DNA of 64,000 nucleotides, taken from Streptomyces sp. SA15 (GTDB lineage Bacteria; Actinomycetota; Actinomycetes; Streptomycetales; Streptomycetaceae). The stretch is from positions 1-64,000 of the forward strand of contig NZ_NTGE01000211.1 in assembly GCF_002291145.1 (NCBI RefSeq). Reading direction: 5' to 3'. Below the pieces are notes generated by a model. That model had not been told where the DNA came from. It ran no database searches and saw only the letters and a list, made by a program, of their open reading frames with translations. Positions 16,737 through 24,734 of the stretch are shown piece by piece. A program made the translations under genes and the position numbers. Position 1 is the first letter of the stretch, and each line of letters opens with the position of its first letter.

Positions 16737-17677
16737 CGGTTCAGGACGACGACGGCCACGACCAGCGCCTGAAGCAGCGTCAGCGGTACCAGCACCATCC
16801 ACGCCAGCTCCATGTACCGCTCCATCCGCAACGTGGGCAGCAGCCGGCGCCCGGCCACCAGCAGCGCCAGCACCGCCGCGGTCTTGAGCAACGTCCACGC
16901 CCAGCCCGGCAGCAGCGGTCCGTGCCCTCCGCCGAGGAACAGCGGGACGCTGAAGCCGGCGGTCACCACGAGCAGCAGCCACCGCCCGCCCAGGAACACC
17001 AGCCGGTCCACGCCCGCCAGTTCGGCGGCGGCGCCACCGGCCGCGTCCCGCGACAGCGGATGCTCGAACGGCCCCCAGAACGCCATCGCGAGCGCGCTCA
17101 GCAGATAGACCAAGAACGCCACAGGCATCCACACCGCGAACCACAGGCCGTCCTGAGCCGTGACCACGTCACCGACCCGCAGGGACTCGGCACCGAGCGC
17201 GGCGGTGGTGATGGCGAACATGTGCGGAAGCTCGTACGCCAGTCCCTGCGCGAGGAACCGGTACCCGCCGATCAGCGACAGCGCCGAGTTCGGCCCCCAG
17301 CCCGCCAGCCACACCGCCGCCCAGGCCAGCGCCTCCATGGCGTTGAACCACACGATGCCGACCGACGGATCGCTCACGGAACGGAAGCCCCACGGCAGTA
17401 CGGCACCCGCGAGCACCGCGGCCACCGGGACCAGCACCACGCCCAGCCTTCCGAGCAGCCGGTCAGCGGCCGTCGTACGGCGCGGCTGCTGGACGAGCAG
17501 CCGCAGGGCTTCCCGTAACGGGGCCACGGCACGTAGCCCGGCCTCCCGGACGCTCCCGGCGGGACCGCGCTCGGCCGACCCGGACAGCACCGCGTCGAAC
17601 CCGGCCGTGACCACGGCGGCCACCGCCAGCGCGACAGGAAGGATGACGGTCGCCCACAGAGGCGCGGCATCAGACAT
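16733..17677 (-). CDS. nuoH: NADH-quinone oxidoreductase subunit H
   Basis: This 314-residue, eight-helix NuoH connects the quinone chamber to the membrane arm. Recognisable pieces are AGWGPNSALSLIGGYRFLAQ followed by GLAYELPHMFAI (the E in YELP is conserved) and FEHPLSRDAAGG, which replaces the RxPFDLPEAE loop. That loop normally faces NuoB/NuoD and is clearly altered here, consistent with an altered partner. It overlaps the upstream NuoB/D-like gene by 8 bases. Confidence 0.9.
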   Translation of the reverse strand: MSDAAPLWATVILPVALAVAAVVTAGFDAVLSGSAERGPAGSVREAGLRAVAPLREALRLLVQQPRRTTAADRLLGRLGVVLVPVAAVLAGAVLPWGFRSVSDPSVGIVWFNAMEALAWAAVWLAGWGPNSALSLIGGYRFLAQGLAYELPHMFAITTAALGAESLRVGDVVTAQDGLWFAVWMPVAFLVYLLSALAMAFWGPFEHPLSRDAAGGAAAELAGVDRLVFLGGRWLLLVVTAGFSVPLFLGGGHGPLLPGWAWTLLKTAAVLALLVAGRRLLPTLRMERYMELAWMVLVPLTLLQALVVAVVVLNR

Positions 17678-18902
17678 GAGCCGCCCCGGACACGGGCGCG
17701 AGTTCCTCGATGTCGGGGTCGAGGCTGGCGACGATGATCCGTGCGCAGGCGAACTCGGCGCCGGTCAGCAACTCCGGAAGGATGTCGAGCAGCGCCCGCG
17801 ACGGCGGCGGCGCTCCGTCGAGCCGCCCGCGCGGGCCGGTGAGCTCGTCCGGCGTCAAAGGCCGCTCGTCATCGAGACCCTCGACGCCACGCCCGATCTC
17901 GCCCAGCCACATCCGCAGCCGGTCATAGGCGTCCCCGTCCGCAGCGAGCGCCGGTCCGGTCACTCCTGCCGCCCGTGCTCTGGACGACGACAACTCCCCC
18001 AGCCCGGCGATCGACCAGCGTAGGGTGCGCGAGCGCTCCACCCTGCGCAGTGCCCCGCGCAGATCCGCGCTGATCTTCTCCCGCGACGCCCCCGACAGCA
18101 GCTCGTCCCGCAGCCGACGGCACCGCGCTGCGGCGTCGTCCCAGCCGACGACAGCGAGGAGCCGTCCCGCACTGTCCAGATGCGAGGCACAGCGCCGACG
18201 CGCCGCACTCCCCCGGGTGATCTCCTCGCCCTGCGCGGCCCACAGCCACGGCTCGTCCCAGAAGGGCAGTCGAGGGCCGGACGGTACGGGCAGATGGTCC
18301 ACGTCGACGCCCTGTACGACGTCTCCTTGCAGGGTGAGGCGGAGAATGAGCCCCGCTGGCCAGTCGGTCAGGCCGGGGCCGATCGGCACGTGCAGTTGAT
18401 CGAGCCTCAACTCGTCCCGGTCGTCCCCCCGTTCGGCCATCGGCAGGCCTGCGACCTCACCCATGGCGTGCATGTCGTGACCCATGTGATCCATATGGCC
18501 GGAATGGGCTTCGTGATCGATGCGATGGCCGCCAGTCTCGCCCCTGACAACCTCCTGCTGGTCGCCCGCGTCGGCCTCACCCGGACTCACCGCCCTGTCC
18601 GCCAGATCCCTCCGCGCGATGTCGAGCGCGTGCGCGACCTGCTCGGTCTCCTGCACCAGGATCCGCAGGGCCGGCTCCGGCATCGACCGCTCGATGCCGT
18701 CCAGCCACTCCGCGTCCCCCGGCTCCGGAAAGCCGCAGACGACCAGCAGGTCGGCGGCGGCCGGGGCGCCCGCCATCGGCCAACCCTGCCGACGCACCCC
18801 CGCCTCCACCGCCATCCGGACTTCCGTCGCTCCGGGCAGAGCGATCGCCAACACCGCCGGGCGCTGCATCGCCGTACGCCGCAGAATGCCCCTCAGGTCC
18901 AC
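17670..18902 (-). CDS. degenerate NuoB-NuoD-like fusion in the nuo operon
   Basis: This 410-residue soluble protein sits exactly where nuoB-C-D would be. Residues 40-85 (WPMAGAPAAADLLVVCG, then IERSMPEPALRILV) resemble NuoB/hydrogenase small subunits around ADVMIVAGT and MPEPRWV, but without the Cys ligands of cluster N2. After a His-rich linker (GHMDHMGHDMHAM, 135-147), residues 167-400 follow NuoD/hydrogenase large subunits: HVPIGPGLTDWPAGLILRLT, ASHLDSAGRLLAVVG, RAAGVTGPALAADGDAYDR, and a C-terminal LLDILPELL then VASLDPDIEE, matching the terminal SLDP-C motif with its cysteines lost. It may be a structural cap or a redox subunit with another cofactor. Family assignment is by eye. Confidence 0.65.
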   Translation of the reverse strand: MDLRGILRRTAMQRPAVLAIALPGATEVRMAVEAGVRRQGWPMAGAPAAADLLVVCGFPEPGDAEWLDGIERSMPEPALRILVQETEQVAHALDIARRDLADRAVSPGEADAGDQQEVVRGETGGHRIDHEAHSGHMDHMGHDMHAMGEVAGLPMAERGDDRDELRLDQLHVPIGPGLTDWPAGLILRLTLQGDVVQGVDVDHLPVPSGPRLPFWDEPWLWAAQGEEITRGSAARRRCASHLDSAGRLLAVVGWDDAAARCRRLRDELLSGASREKISADLRGALRRVERSRTLRWSIAGLGELSSSRARAAGVTGPALAADGDAYDRLRMWLGEIGRGVEGLDDERPLTPDELTGPRGRLDGAPPPSRALLDILPELLTGAEFACARIIVASLDPDIEELAPVSGAAHV

Positions 18903-19243
18903 CTCAGGGCCCCCTCACGCCAGGCGTAGGCCACCGCCGCGAACAGGATCCCCAGGAAGAGGAACATCTCCACGACGGCCGTGGTCCCCACCTCCGAGAC
19001 GACCTTCACCCACGGGTACATGAACAGCATCTCCATGTCGAAGGCCAGAAAGATCATGGTGACCGCGTACCAGCGCACATGGAACCGGGACACGGCGTGC
19101 TGGCCCGGCTCGAGGCCCCCGGCGAAAGGACCCGTTTCGAGGGGAGTCCGTGCTGCCGCCAGCCAAAGCCCCAGGCCGTACAGGGCAGCCAGACCGGCCC
19201 CGACCACGCCGAGAAGAACCAGCATCGGCCGCCATGCGTCCAT
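18893..19243 (-). CDS. nuoA: NADH-quinone oxidoreductase subunit A
   Basis: This 116-residue, three-helix NuoA has GGLEPGQHAVSRFHVRWYAV, MIFLAFDMEMLFMYPWVKV (conserved D-x-E in helix 2) and FLFLGILFAAVAYAWREGAL. The usual Cys of the TM1-2 loop (SGYEC/G) is replaced in GGLEPG. ATG 19243 has an upstream GAGGT; a longer frame adds 15 non-homologous residues. It is the first gene of the eight-gene operon, and its promoter region is shared divergently with a copper chaperone gene. Confidence 0.92.
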   Translation of the reverse strand: MDAWRPMLVLLGVVGAGLAALYGLGLWLAAARTPLETGPFAGGLEPGQHAVSRFHVRWYAVTMIFLAFDMEMLFMYPWVKVVSEVGTTAVVEMFLFLGILFAAVAYAWREGALRWT

Positions 19244-19292
19244 CCCGCCGACCTCCACTCTTGGCACGGGGTGAGGCAACCAAAGCACCCTT

Positions 19293-19311
19293 CCACTAAG
19301 GACATTAGTGG
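19293..19311. promoter_or_regulatory. palindrome before the nuo-like operon
   Basis: CCACTAAGGACATTAGTGG is a perfect 7-bp inverted repeat with a 5-base spacer, 50 bp upstream of nuoA and within its probable core promoter. The ACTAA/TTAGT half-sites resemble the candidate BlaI motif elsewhere in the window. It looks like an operator; the regulator is unproven. Confidence 0.5.
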
Positions 19312-19351
19312 TTGGAAAGCCGCCGGAACACTCCTACCTCCAGAAACACGT

Positions 19352-19366
19352 TACCCCCTAGGGGTA
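19352..19366. promoter_or_regulatory. CsoR-type copper operator
   Basis: TACCCCCTAGGGGTA is a near-perfect GC-core palindrome flanked by A/T, the form bound by actinobacterial copper repressor CsoR. It lies 33 bp upstream of the CopZ-like start, so copper-induced expression of the chaperone is likely. Confidence 0.7.
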
Positions 19367-19398
19367 CCATGATGCCCCTCTTCGGAGGGAGCAAGCAC

Positions 19399-19617
19399 AT
19401 GGTTCGGAACGTGTACGACGTCAAGGGCATGACGTGCGATCACTGCGTCCAGGCCGTCAGCACCGAACTCAACGGCCTCCCCGGAGTCGAGGACGTCCAG
19501 GTGGATCTGCCGTCGGGCAAGGTCACGGTGACCAGCGAGCAGCGGCTGGATCCCGCCGCCGTCGCCGCCGCGGTCGACGAGGCCGGCTACGAGCTCGTCG
19601 GCGGCGAGAGCCGGTGA
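19399..19617 (+). CDS. copZ: CopZ-like copper chaperone (HMA domain)
   Basis: This 72-residue single heavy-metal-associated domain has metal-binding GMTCDHCVQAV at residues 11-21 and a beta-alpha-beta-beta-alpha-beta pattern ending ELVGGESR. Such proteins carry Cu(I) to a P-type ATPase and to CsoR. ATG 19399 is chosen for the GGAGGGA 9-15 bases upstream. Unusually no CopA ATPase follows: a short frame begins at an overlapping GTG (19614) and ends within about 40 codons without recognisable homology, and the next gene is a convergent oxidoreductase. Confidence 0.93.
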   Translation: MVRNVYDVKGMTCDHCVQAVSTELNGLPGVEDVQVDLPSGKVTVTSEQRLDPAAVAAAVDEAGYELVGGESR

Positions 19618-19719
19618 ACCGGCGGGCGGAACTGCTGCGCGGGCTGCGGACGGCGGTGCTGCTGGAAGGGCAGCCATGTCTTCCCGCCCCGTCCAAGGGC
19701 CGGAAGACAGGTGACAGGC

Positions 19720-20625
19720 TCAGAAGGTCACCGTGATCTTTCCCTCCAAGTCGCCCTGTACGAAGCGTTCATGAGCGGCTTGGATCTCGTGAAGGCCGAA
19801 GGCGGAGTGCATGCGCAGTCGCAGCGAGCCGCGATCGACGAGCTTGGTCAGCCGGCCCAGCCCTACGCCGTCCTCGCGCACCTGGTTGACCGTGGTGCGG
19901 ACGTCTCGCGATGACAGGTCGGGGACGGGACCGGCCTGGGTGGCGACCGACGCGTACCGGCCGCCGTCGGACACCGCTTCGGTCACGAAGGCCCCGAAGG
20001 TGTCGAAGACCGCGTCGTAGCCGCGGTCTTGGAGAGCGTTCCGGTCGGTGGTGGCGAGTTCGGCGCCGTGTGCGCGGGCGAAGCCGGTGTGTGCGTCGCG
20101 GGACACCAGAGCGTCCACCCGGACGCCTCGTGCGTGGGCGATTTGCAACGCCAGTCCTCCGACCGCGCCCGCGGCTCCGGCGATGAGCAGCCGTTCACCG
20201 GCGGACAGCGCGAGCCAGTCCAGGGTCTGCAGGGCGGCCAGTCCGGGCAGTGGCAAGGTGGCCGCCTCCACCAGACTGACGGCCTGCGGTGCTGGTGCGA
20301 GGCAATGCGCCGGAAGCGCCACCAGGTCGGCCCAGGTCCCCCGACCGGTGCTGAGTTGGTGCGACATCGCGATGACGCGCTCCCCGGGACGCAGGCCACT
20401 GGAGCCGCCGTCGACCACGATGCCTGCGAGATCCCACCCGAGCGTCATCGGCAGCGGCGGCGTCCCCTCACCGATGGCGCCCTCCCGCGTCTTGTCGTCG
20501 ACGGGGTTGATGCTGGTCGCGACGGTACGGATCAGCACATCACCGGCGCCTTGTTCAGGCTCGGGGGCATCTACGACCCCGAGGACTTCGGGTCCGCCGA
20601 AACGAGCGATCCGTATGGCGCGCAT
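19720..20625 (-). CDS. zinc-independent MDR-family quinone reductase/alcohol dehydrogenase
   Basis: This 301-residue medium-chain dehydrogenase/reductase of the quinone-oxidoreductase branch starts MRAIRIARFGGPEVLGVVDA, has the N-terminal GroES-like domain with TSINPVDDKTREG, and a Rossmann domain with the nucleotide motif AGAAGAVGGLALQIAHARG around residue 150. It lacks zinc-binding cysteines. Such NADPH-dependent enzymes reduce quinones or enones. It stands alone between the CopZ gene (convergent) and the drug-exporter pair (same strand, 174 bp upstream), and it may belong with the TetR-regulated efflux module. Confidence 0.85.
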   Translation of the reverse strand: MRAIRIARFGGPEVLGVVDAPEPEQGAGDVLIRTVATSINPVDDKTREGAIGEGTPPLPMTLGWDLAGIVVDGGSSGLRPGERVIAMSHQLSTGRGTWADLVALPAHCLAPAPQAVSLVEAATLPLPGLAALQTLDWLALSAGERLLIAGAAGAVGGLALQIAHARGVRVDALVSRDAHTGFARAHGAELATTDRNALQDRGYDAVFDTFGAFVTEAVSDGGRYASVATQAGPVPDLSSRDVRTTVNQVREDGVGLGRLTKLVDRGSLRLRMHSAFGLHEIQAAHERFVQGDLEGKITVTF

Positions 20626-20799
20626 GGGAGCCTTTCGCAGTGCTGCTGATCACGAGCGGTGCAACGCCCTGGATGATCACGGGATTCCCGCCCTCCACCG
20701 CCGTTCCAGCAGGCCGCGTCATGGCTCGGACGCATCTGCGGCTCCCGGCACCCGGAAACCGCTCAGGGCTGGTTGCTCCTGGTCGGTGGCCCATCCTGG

Positions 20800-22236
20800 T
20801 CAGTGCACGTGCGGGCCGCCGGTCGACTGCGGCTTGCCGCGCGGTACGAGGCCCAGGGCGACGACGGCGCCGGCACCGGCTGCCACGGCACACACCGTGA
20901 ACGCGTCGGCGAAGCCACCCACCGCGCCTCGCTCGAAGCCCGAGGCCGCGACGGTCGAGACGACGGCGACGCCGATCGAACCACCCACCTCGTGGAACGT
21001 GTTGACGACCCCGGAGGCGAGCCCCGCCTCCCGGTGCTCCACCATGGCCAGCGCGGTCGTCGTGGCGGTGACGAACACGGCTCCGATGCCCAGGGAGGCG
21101 ATCACGAAGCCCGGCAGGAGCCCGGCGTACACGCTGCCGGTCTCCGACAGCCGGGTCAGCGGGATGCTTCCGACGGCCGCGACGAGCATGCCCGCGACAG
21201 CGGTCGGGCGGCTGCCGATCCGGCCGACCAGCCGGGACCCGAGGTGGGCGCCGATGCCGGTGGCCACGGCGACGGGCAGGAACACCAGCCCGGTCCTCAG
21301 CGGGCTGAAGTCCCGGGCGTGCTGCAGATAGACGGAGCCCAGGAAGAAGAACGCGATCAGCAGGGCCGTGGCGATCAGCATCAGGAAGGCCCCGGCGAGT
21401 ACCGGCCGCCGGGTGAACATCCGCAGGTCCATCAGCGGGGCCCGGCCGGCCCGTTCGACCCACGCGAAGACCGCGTACGCGAGCACCGCACCGGCCAGCG
21501 GCAGCAGGGTCGAGGCGTCCGCCCAGCCGGTGTCCCCCGCCTTGACCAGGCCGTAGATCAGGGCGGCGGTGCCGGCGGTCACGAGCAGCGCGCCCGGGAT
21601 GTCGAGCCGTGCGGGCTGCGGAGCACGGGCCGGGACGAAAGCGGGCAGGGCGACCAGCAGGAGCAGCCCGACCGGCACATTGATGAAGAACACCCACTCC
21701 CAGCCGGGCCCGTCGGTCAGGACTCCGCCGAGCAGCACGCCGGCCGCGGAGCCGGTGCCGCCGATCGCCGCCCAGACGCCGAGCGCCTTGTTGCGTTCGG
21801 TGCCGTGGAAGCTCATGGTGACGAGGGAGAGCGCGGCCGGAGACAGCAGGGCGGCGCCGACGCCCTGGCCGATGCGCCCGCCGAGCAGCGTCGGGGCGTT
21901 CTCGGCCAGACCTGTGACCAGTGAGGCGGCAGTGAAGAGGGCGAGTCCGGACAGCAGAGTGCGGCGGGCGCCGAGTGCGTCGGCGAGTCGGCCGCCGAGC
22001 AGCATCAGCCCGCCGAAGCAGAGGGTGTAGACGGTGACCACCCAGGTCAGAGTCTCGCGGCCGAGATCGAGGTCGGCCGCCATGTCGGGCAAGGCGACGT
22101 TCACGACGGTGACGTCGAGGATCAGCATGAACTGCGCGAGGCAGATCAGTGCGAGTGCCGCCCAGCGGCGCGGGTCGGCGGGCGGGTGGTGGTCGTGTTC
22201 GGCCGTGTGCGGGGCACCGGCTGCGGAGTGGGTCAT
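20800..22236 (-). CDS. DHA2-family MFS drug exporter (EmrB/QacA type)
   Basis: This 478-residue, 14-helix major facilitator has the antiporter signatures of the DHA2 family: DVTVVNVALPDMAADL in helix 1, LLGGRLADALGARR in loop 2-3, a motif-C-like region SAAGVLLGGVLTDGPGWEWV, and FFINVPVGLLLL. These export lipophilic drugs or endogenous antibiotics in exchange for protons. ATG 22236 overlaps the stop of the preceding exporter gene by 4 bases, so the two are co-translated. The N- and C-termini are short and hydrophilic with an extra His (AEHDHH). Confidence 0.9.
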   Translation of the reverse strand: MTHSAAGAPHTAEHDHHPPADPRRWAALALICLAQFMLILDVTVVNVALPDMAADLDLGRETLTWVVTVYTLCFGGLMLLGGRLADALGARRTLLSGLALFTAASLVTGLAENAPTLLGGRIGQGVGAALLSPAALSLVTMSFHGTERNKALGVWAAIGGTGSAAGVLLGGVLTDGPGWEWVFFINVPVGLLLLVALPAFVPARAPQPARLDIPGALLVTAGTAALIYGLVKAGDTGWADASTLLPLAGAVLAYAVFAWVERAGRAPLMDLRMFTRRPVLAGAFLMLIATALLIAFFFLGSVYLQHARDFSPLRTGLVFLPVAVATGIGAHLGSRLVGRIGSRPTAVAGMLVAAVGSIPLTRLSETGSVYAGLLPGFVIASLGIGAVFVTATTTALAMVEHREAGLASGVVNTFHEVGGSIGVAVVSTVAASGFERGAVGGFADAFTVCAVAAGAGAVVALGLVPRGKPQSTGGPHVH

Positions 22237-23813
22237 GACGGGTCCTCCGGGCGAGTGGTTCCGGTCGGGTCGGCGTCACGCGAAGGCGCGAGCAGGAGAG
22301 CGAGGAGCACGCCCGCCGCGGTGACACCGGCCCCGGCGAACATCGCCGGCCCCATGCCGTCGACGAACGCGTGGCGGGCGGCTTCGGCGAAGGCGGCTCC
22401 GGCGTCGCCGGGCAGCCGCTCGGCGAGAGCGAGCGCGGTACCCAGGGACTCCTTGGCGGAGTCGAGGAGGCTCTCGGGAACGGGAACAGCAGCGGGGATC
22501 TCGTCGAGTCCGCCGCGGTAGCGGTCGGACAGCAGGCTGCCCATGACGGCGACTCCGCTCGCCGCGCCGAGTTGGATGGCGGCGCTGTTGGTGGCCGAGC
22601 CCACGCCGAGGTCCGTTTCCGGCAGCGAGCCGACGATGGCGTCGCTGGTCACGGTGATGACGAACCCGGCGCCCGCGCCCAGCAGCAGCATGGCCACGAG
22701 AGCCCGGCCGTAGCCGTCCGTCGCCCCGGTGGTGGCGAGCACCGCGGCGGACGCGGACAGCAGGGCGAGTCCGGCGGCCGACACCGTACGCATGCCGAGA
22801 CGCGGCGCGAGGACGCCCGCCAGTGGCCCGGCCACCAGCAGCGCGAGCGCGGCGGGGCCGAGCCGCACCCCGGTCTGCCCGGCGCTGTACCCGAGGACGA
22901 ACTGGAAGTGCTGCACAGCCACGAACAGCGTGCCGATCAGCGCGAACGCGCCCAGCAGGACCAGCAGGTCACCGGTCGCGAGCGCACGGTGCCGGAAGAT
23001 CCTGGGCGGCAGCATCGGGGACGCGGCCCGACGCTGCCGGACGACGAAGGCGGCGAGCAGCAGGGCACCCGCCGCGAAGGCCGCCAGCACGGCGGAACTC
23101 GTCCAGCCGCGGTCGGGCCCCTCGATGACCGCCCAGAGCACGCTCGCCACGGCCACGACGGACAGCAGGGCCCCGGCCGGGTCCAGCCGCCCGCTCTCGG
23201 GAGCGCGGGAGTCGGGCACCAGCAGGGCGGCGGCGATCAGGCCCGCAATTCCTATGGGAAGGTTGATCAGGAACACCGATCCCCACCAGTAGTGGCTCAG
23301 CAGCCAGCCGCCGACCATCGGTCCGATCACCGTCCCGACGCCGACCGCCGCCGACCAGATGCCTATCGCCTTGGTGCGTTCGGCCCCGCGCGGGAAGACG
23401 TTCCCGATGACGGCGAGCGTGGCCGGCATGATCAACGCCTCGCCGACGCCCATGGCTCCGCGCGCGAGAACCAAAGTGGTGACGGAACCGGCGTACGCGG
23501 CGACGACGGACGCCGCCGTGAACAGCGCCAGACCGGACATGAAGATCCACTTACGGCCGAGCCGGTCCGCCAGGCTGCCGCAGAACAGCACCAGGCTGCC
23601 GGACATCAGCGCATAACTGTCGACGATCCACTGCAACTGGCTGGTGGATGCTCCGAGTTCTCCGACGAGTGTGGGCAGGGCGACGTTCAGCACGGTGGTG
23701 TCGAGCCCGACGACCAGCAGGCTCACGCTCACGACGGCGAGGGTGAGCCATCGTCGGGCCGGCGGGTCGGCAGTCTGCGGTGGGGCGGTCACCGGATGAG
23801 TCACGGAAGGCAC
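22233..23813 (-). CDS. DHA2-family MFS drug exporter, first of a tandem pair
   Basis: This 526-residue, 14-helix exporter has LDTTVLNVALPTLVGEL, FCGSLADRLGRKWIFMSG, VGTVIGPMVGGWLLSHYWWG and FLINLPIGIAGL. It shares its architecture with the overlapping downstream exporter, but the two sequences diverge enough not to be a recent duplication. GTG at 23813 was taken because AAGGGG lies about 6 bases upstream. It is divergent from a TetR gene with palindromic operators between the two starts, so induction by the exported compound is likely. Confidence 0.9.
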   Translation of the reverse strand: MPSVTHPVTAPPQTADPPARRWLTLAVVSVSLLVVGLDTTVLNVALPTLVGELGASTSQLQWIVDSYALMSGSLVLFCGSLADRLGRKWIFMSGLALFTAASVVAAYAGSVTTLVLARGAMGVGEALIMPATLAVIGNVFPRGAERTKAIGIWSAAVGVGTVIGPMVGGWLLSHYWWGSVFLINLPIGIAGLIAAALLVPDSRAPESGRLDPAGALLSVVAVASVLWAVIEGPDRGWTSSAVLAAFAAGALLLAAFVVRQRRAASPMLPPRIFRHRALATGDLLVLLGAFALIGTLFVAVQHFQFVLGYSAGQTGVRLGPAALALLVAGPLAGVLAPRLGMRTVSAAGLALLSASAAVLATTGATDGYGRALVAMLLLGAGAGFVITVTSDAIVGSLPETDLGVGSATNSAAIQLGAASGVAVMGSLLSDRYRGGLDEIPAAVPVPESLLDSAKESLGTALALAERLPGDAGAAFAEAARHAFVDGMGPAMFAGAGVTAAGVLLALLLAPSRDADPTGTTRPEDPS

Positions 23814-23859
23814 CAGGTCCCCTTTCTCGCGCACGGCCTCGCTCGACCGACGCTCCAAT

Positions 23860-23905
23860 CTGAACCATACCGTTCAGTTCATATGAACTCGACCGTACAG
23901 TTCAG
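23860..23905. promoter_or_regulatory. TetR operator palindromes
   Basis: CTGAAC-CATACC-GTTCAG (23860-23877) is an 18-base dyad. It overlaps GTTCATATGAAC (23876-23888), and a third dyad follows (GAACT at 23885-23889 with AGTTC at 23899-23903). All share the GTTCA/TGAAC half-site and lie between the divergent exporter and tetR starts, covering both promoters. Confidence 0.75.
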
Positions 23906-23925
23906 GTGGGTGTTAGGGTCGGCTC

Positions 23926-24573
23926 ATGAGCGTGGAGAACGTCAAGCGGCCCCCGAGCGGACCTCGCGCGGAGCTCAAGCGGCAGGCCATCGTGCGCGCC
24001 GCCCGCGAGCTGTTCCTGCGAGAGGGCTTCGGCGTAGGCATGGACACCATCGCCGCCGAGGCAGGCGTGTCCAAGGTGACCGTCTACAACCACTTCGGCA
24101 GCAAGGAAGCCCTGTTCACAGCAGTCATCACAGACGCACTCGACGAGCCACTCGCCGGTGAGTCGTCCGCCGCGCTGGAGGGCCTGGCCGAGGCCGAGGA
24201 CCTGCGGGCCGCCCTCGTCGAGGCGGCCCGCGCCTGGGTCCACGCCGTCCGCACCAACCACAAGGTCACCGCCCTGCGCAACCTCGTCGCCGCCGAACTC
24301 CACCGCTTCCCCGAACTGGGCGAGGCCTGGAGGCACCGCGGCACGGAAAGTCACCATCCCGCGGTCGCAGGCGCCCTGCGCGCCCTCACCGAGCAAGGCC
24401 GACTGGAGATCCCCGACCTGCAGGTGGCGATCATCCAGTTCTACGGGCTCCTGGTCTTCCCCCACATGGTCTTCAGCTCCTACGGCACGCACATCGACGA
24501 GGACCTGACGGACCGTCTCATCACCAGCGGCGTCGCCATGTTCCTGGACCACTACGGCCCGCGGGACGCATAG
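23926..24573 (+). CDS. TetR family repressor of the tandem drug exporters
   Basis: This 215-residue regulator has an N-terminal TetR DNA-binding domain (IVRAARELFLREGFGVGMDT, then AGVSKVTVYNHFGSKEALF) and a C-terminal ligand domain with the TetR_C pattern of AefR-like members. It is divergent from the two DHA2 exporters with the operator dyads in between, the usual autoregulated efflux arrangement. The ligand is unknown. Confidence 0.93.
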   Translation: MSVENVKRPPSGPRAELKRQAIVRAARELFLREGFGVGMDTIAAEAGVSKVTVYNHFGSKEALFTAVITDALDEPLAGESSAALEGLAEAEDLRAALVEAARAWVHAVRTNHKVTALRNLVAAELHRFPELGEAWRHRGTESHHPAVAGALRALTEQGRLEIPDLQVAIIQFYGLLVFPHMVFSSYGTHIDEDLTDRLITSGVAMFLDHYGPRDA

Positions 24574-24686
24574 CGTGGCGGGAATGGTCACCCTGGCCGC
24601 ACGCCGCAGCGACACCCTGGCCGACTCGACGGGCCCGCTGCACGCCGCGACGGAAGGCTCCTCACCTTGAGAAACGGCACCGCAGA

Positions 24687-24712
24687 GGCGGGGCACCGTG
24701 CGGTACCCCGCC
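24687..24712 (-). terminator. terminator hairpin after the MFS/PLP operon
   Basis: GGCGGGGCACC (24687-24697) pairs with GGTACCCCGCC (24702-24712) with one mismatch and a 4-base loop, 22 bp downstream of the MFS stop on the minus strand. Confidence 0.55.
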
Positions 24713-24734
24713 CCTGGGCCGGAGGGCCGGTGGG

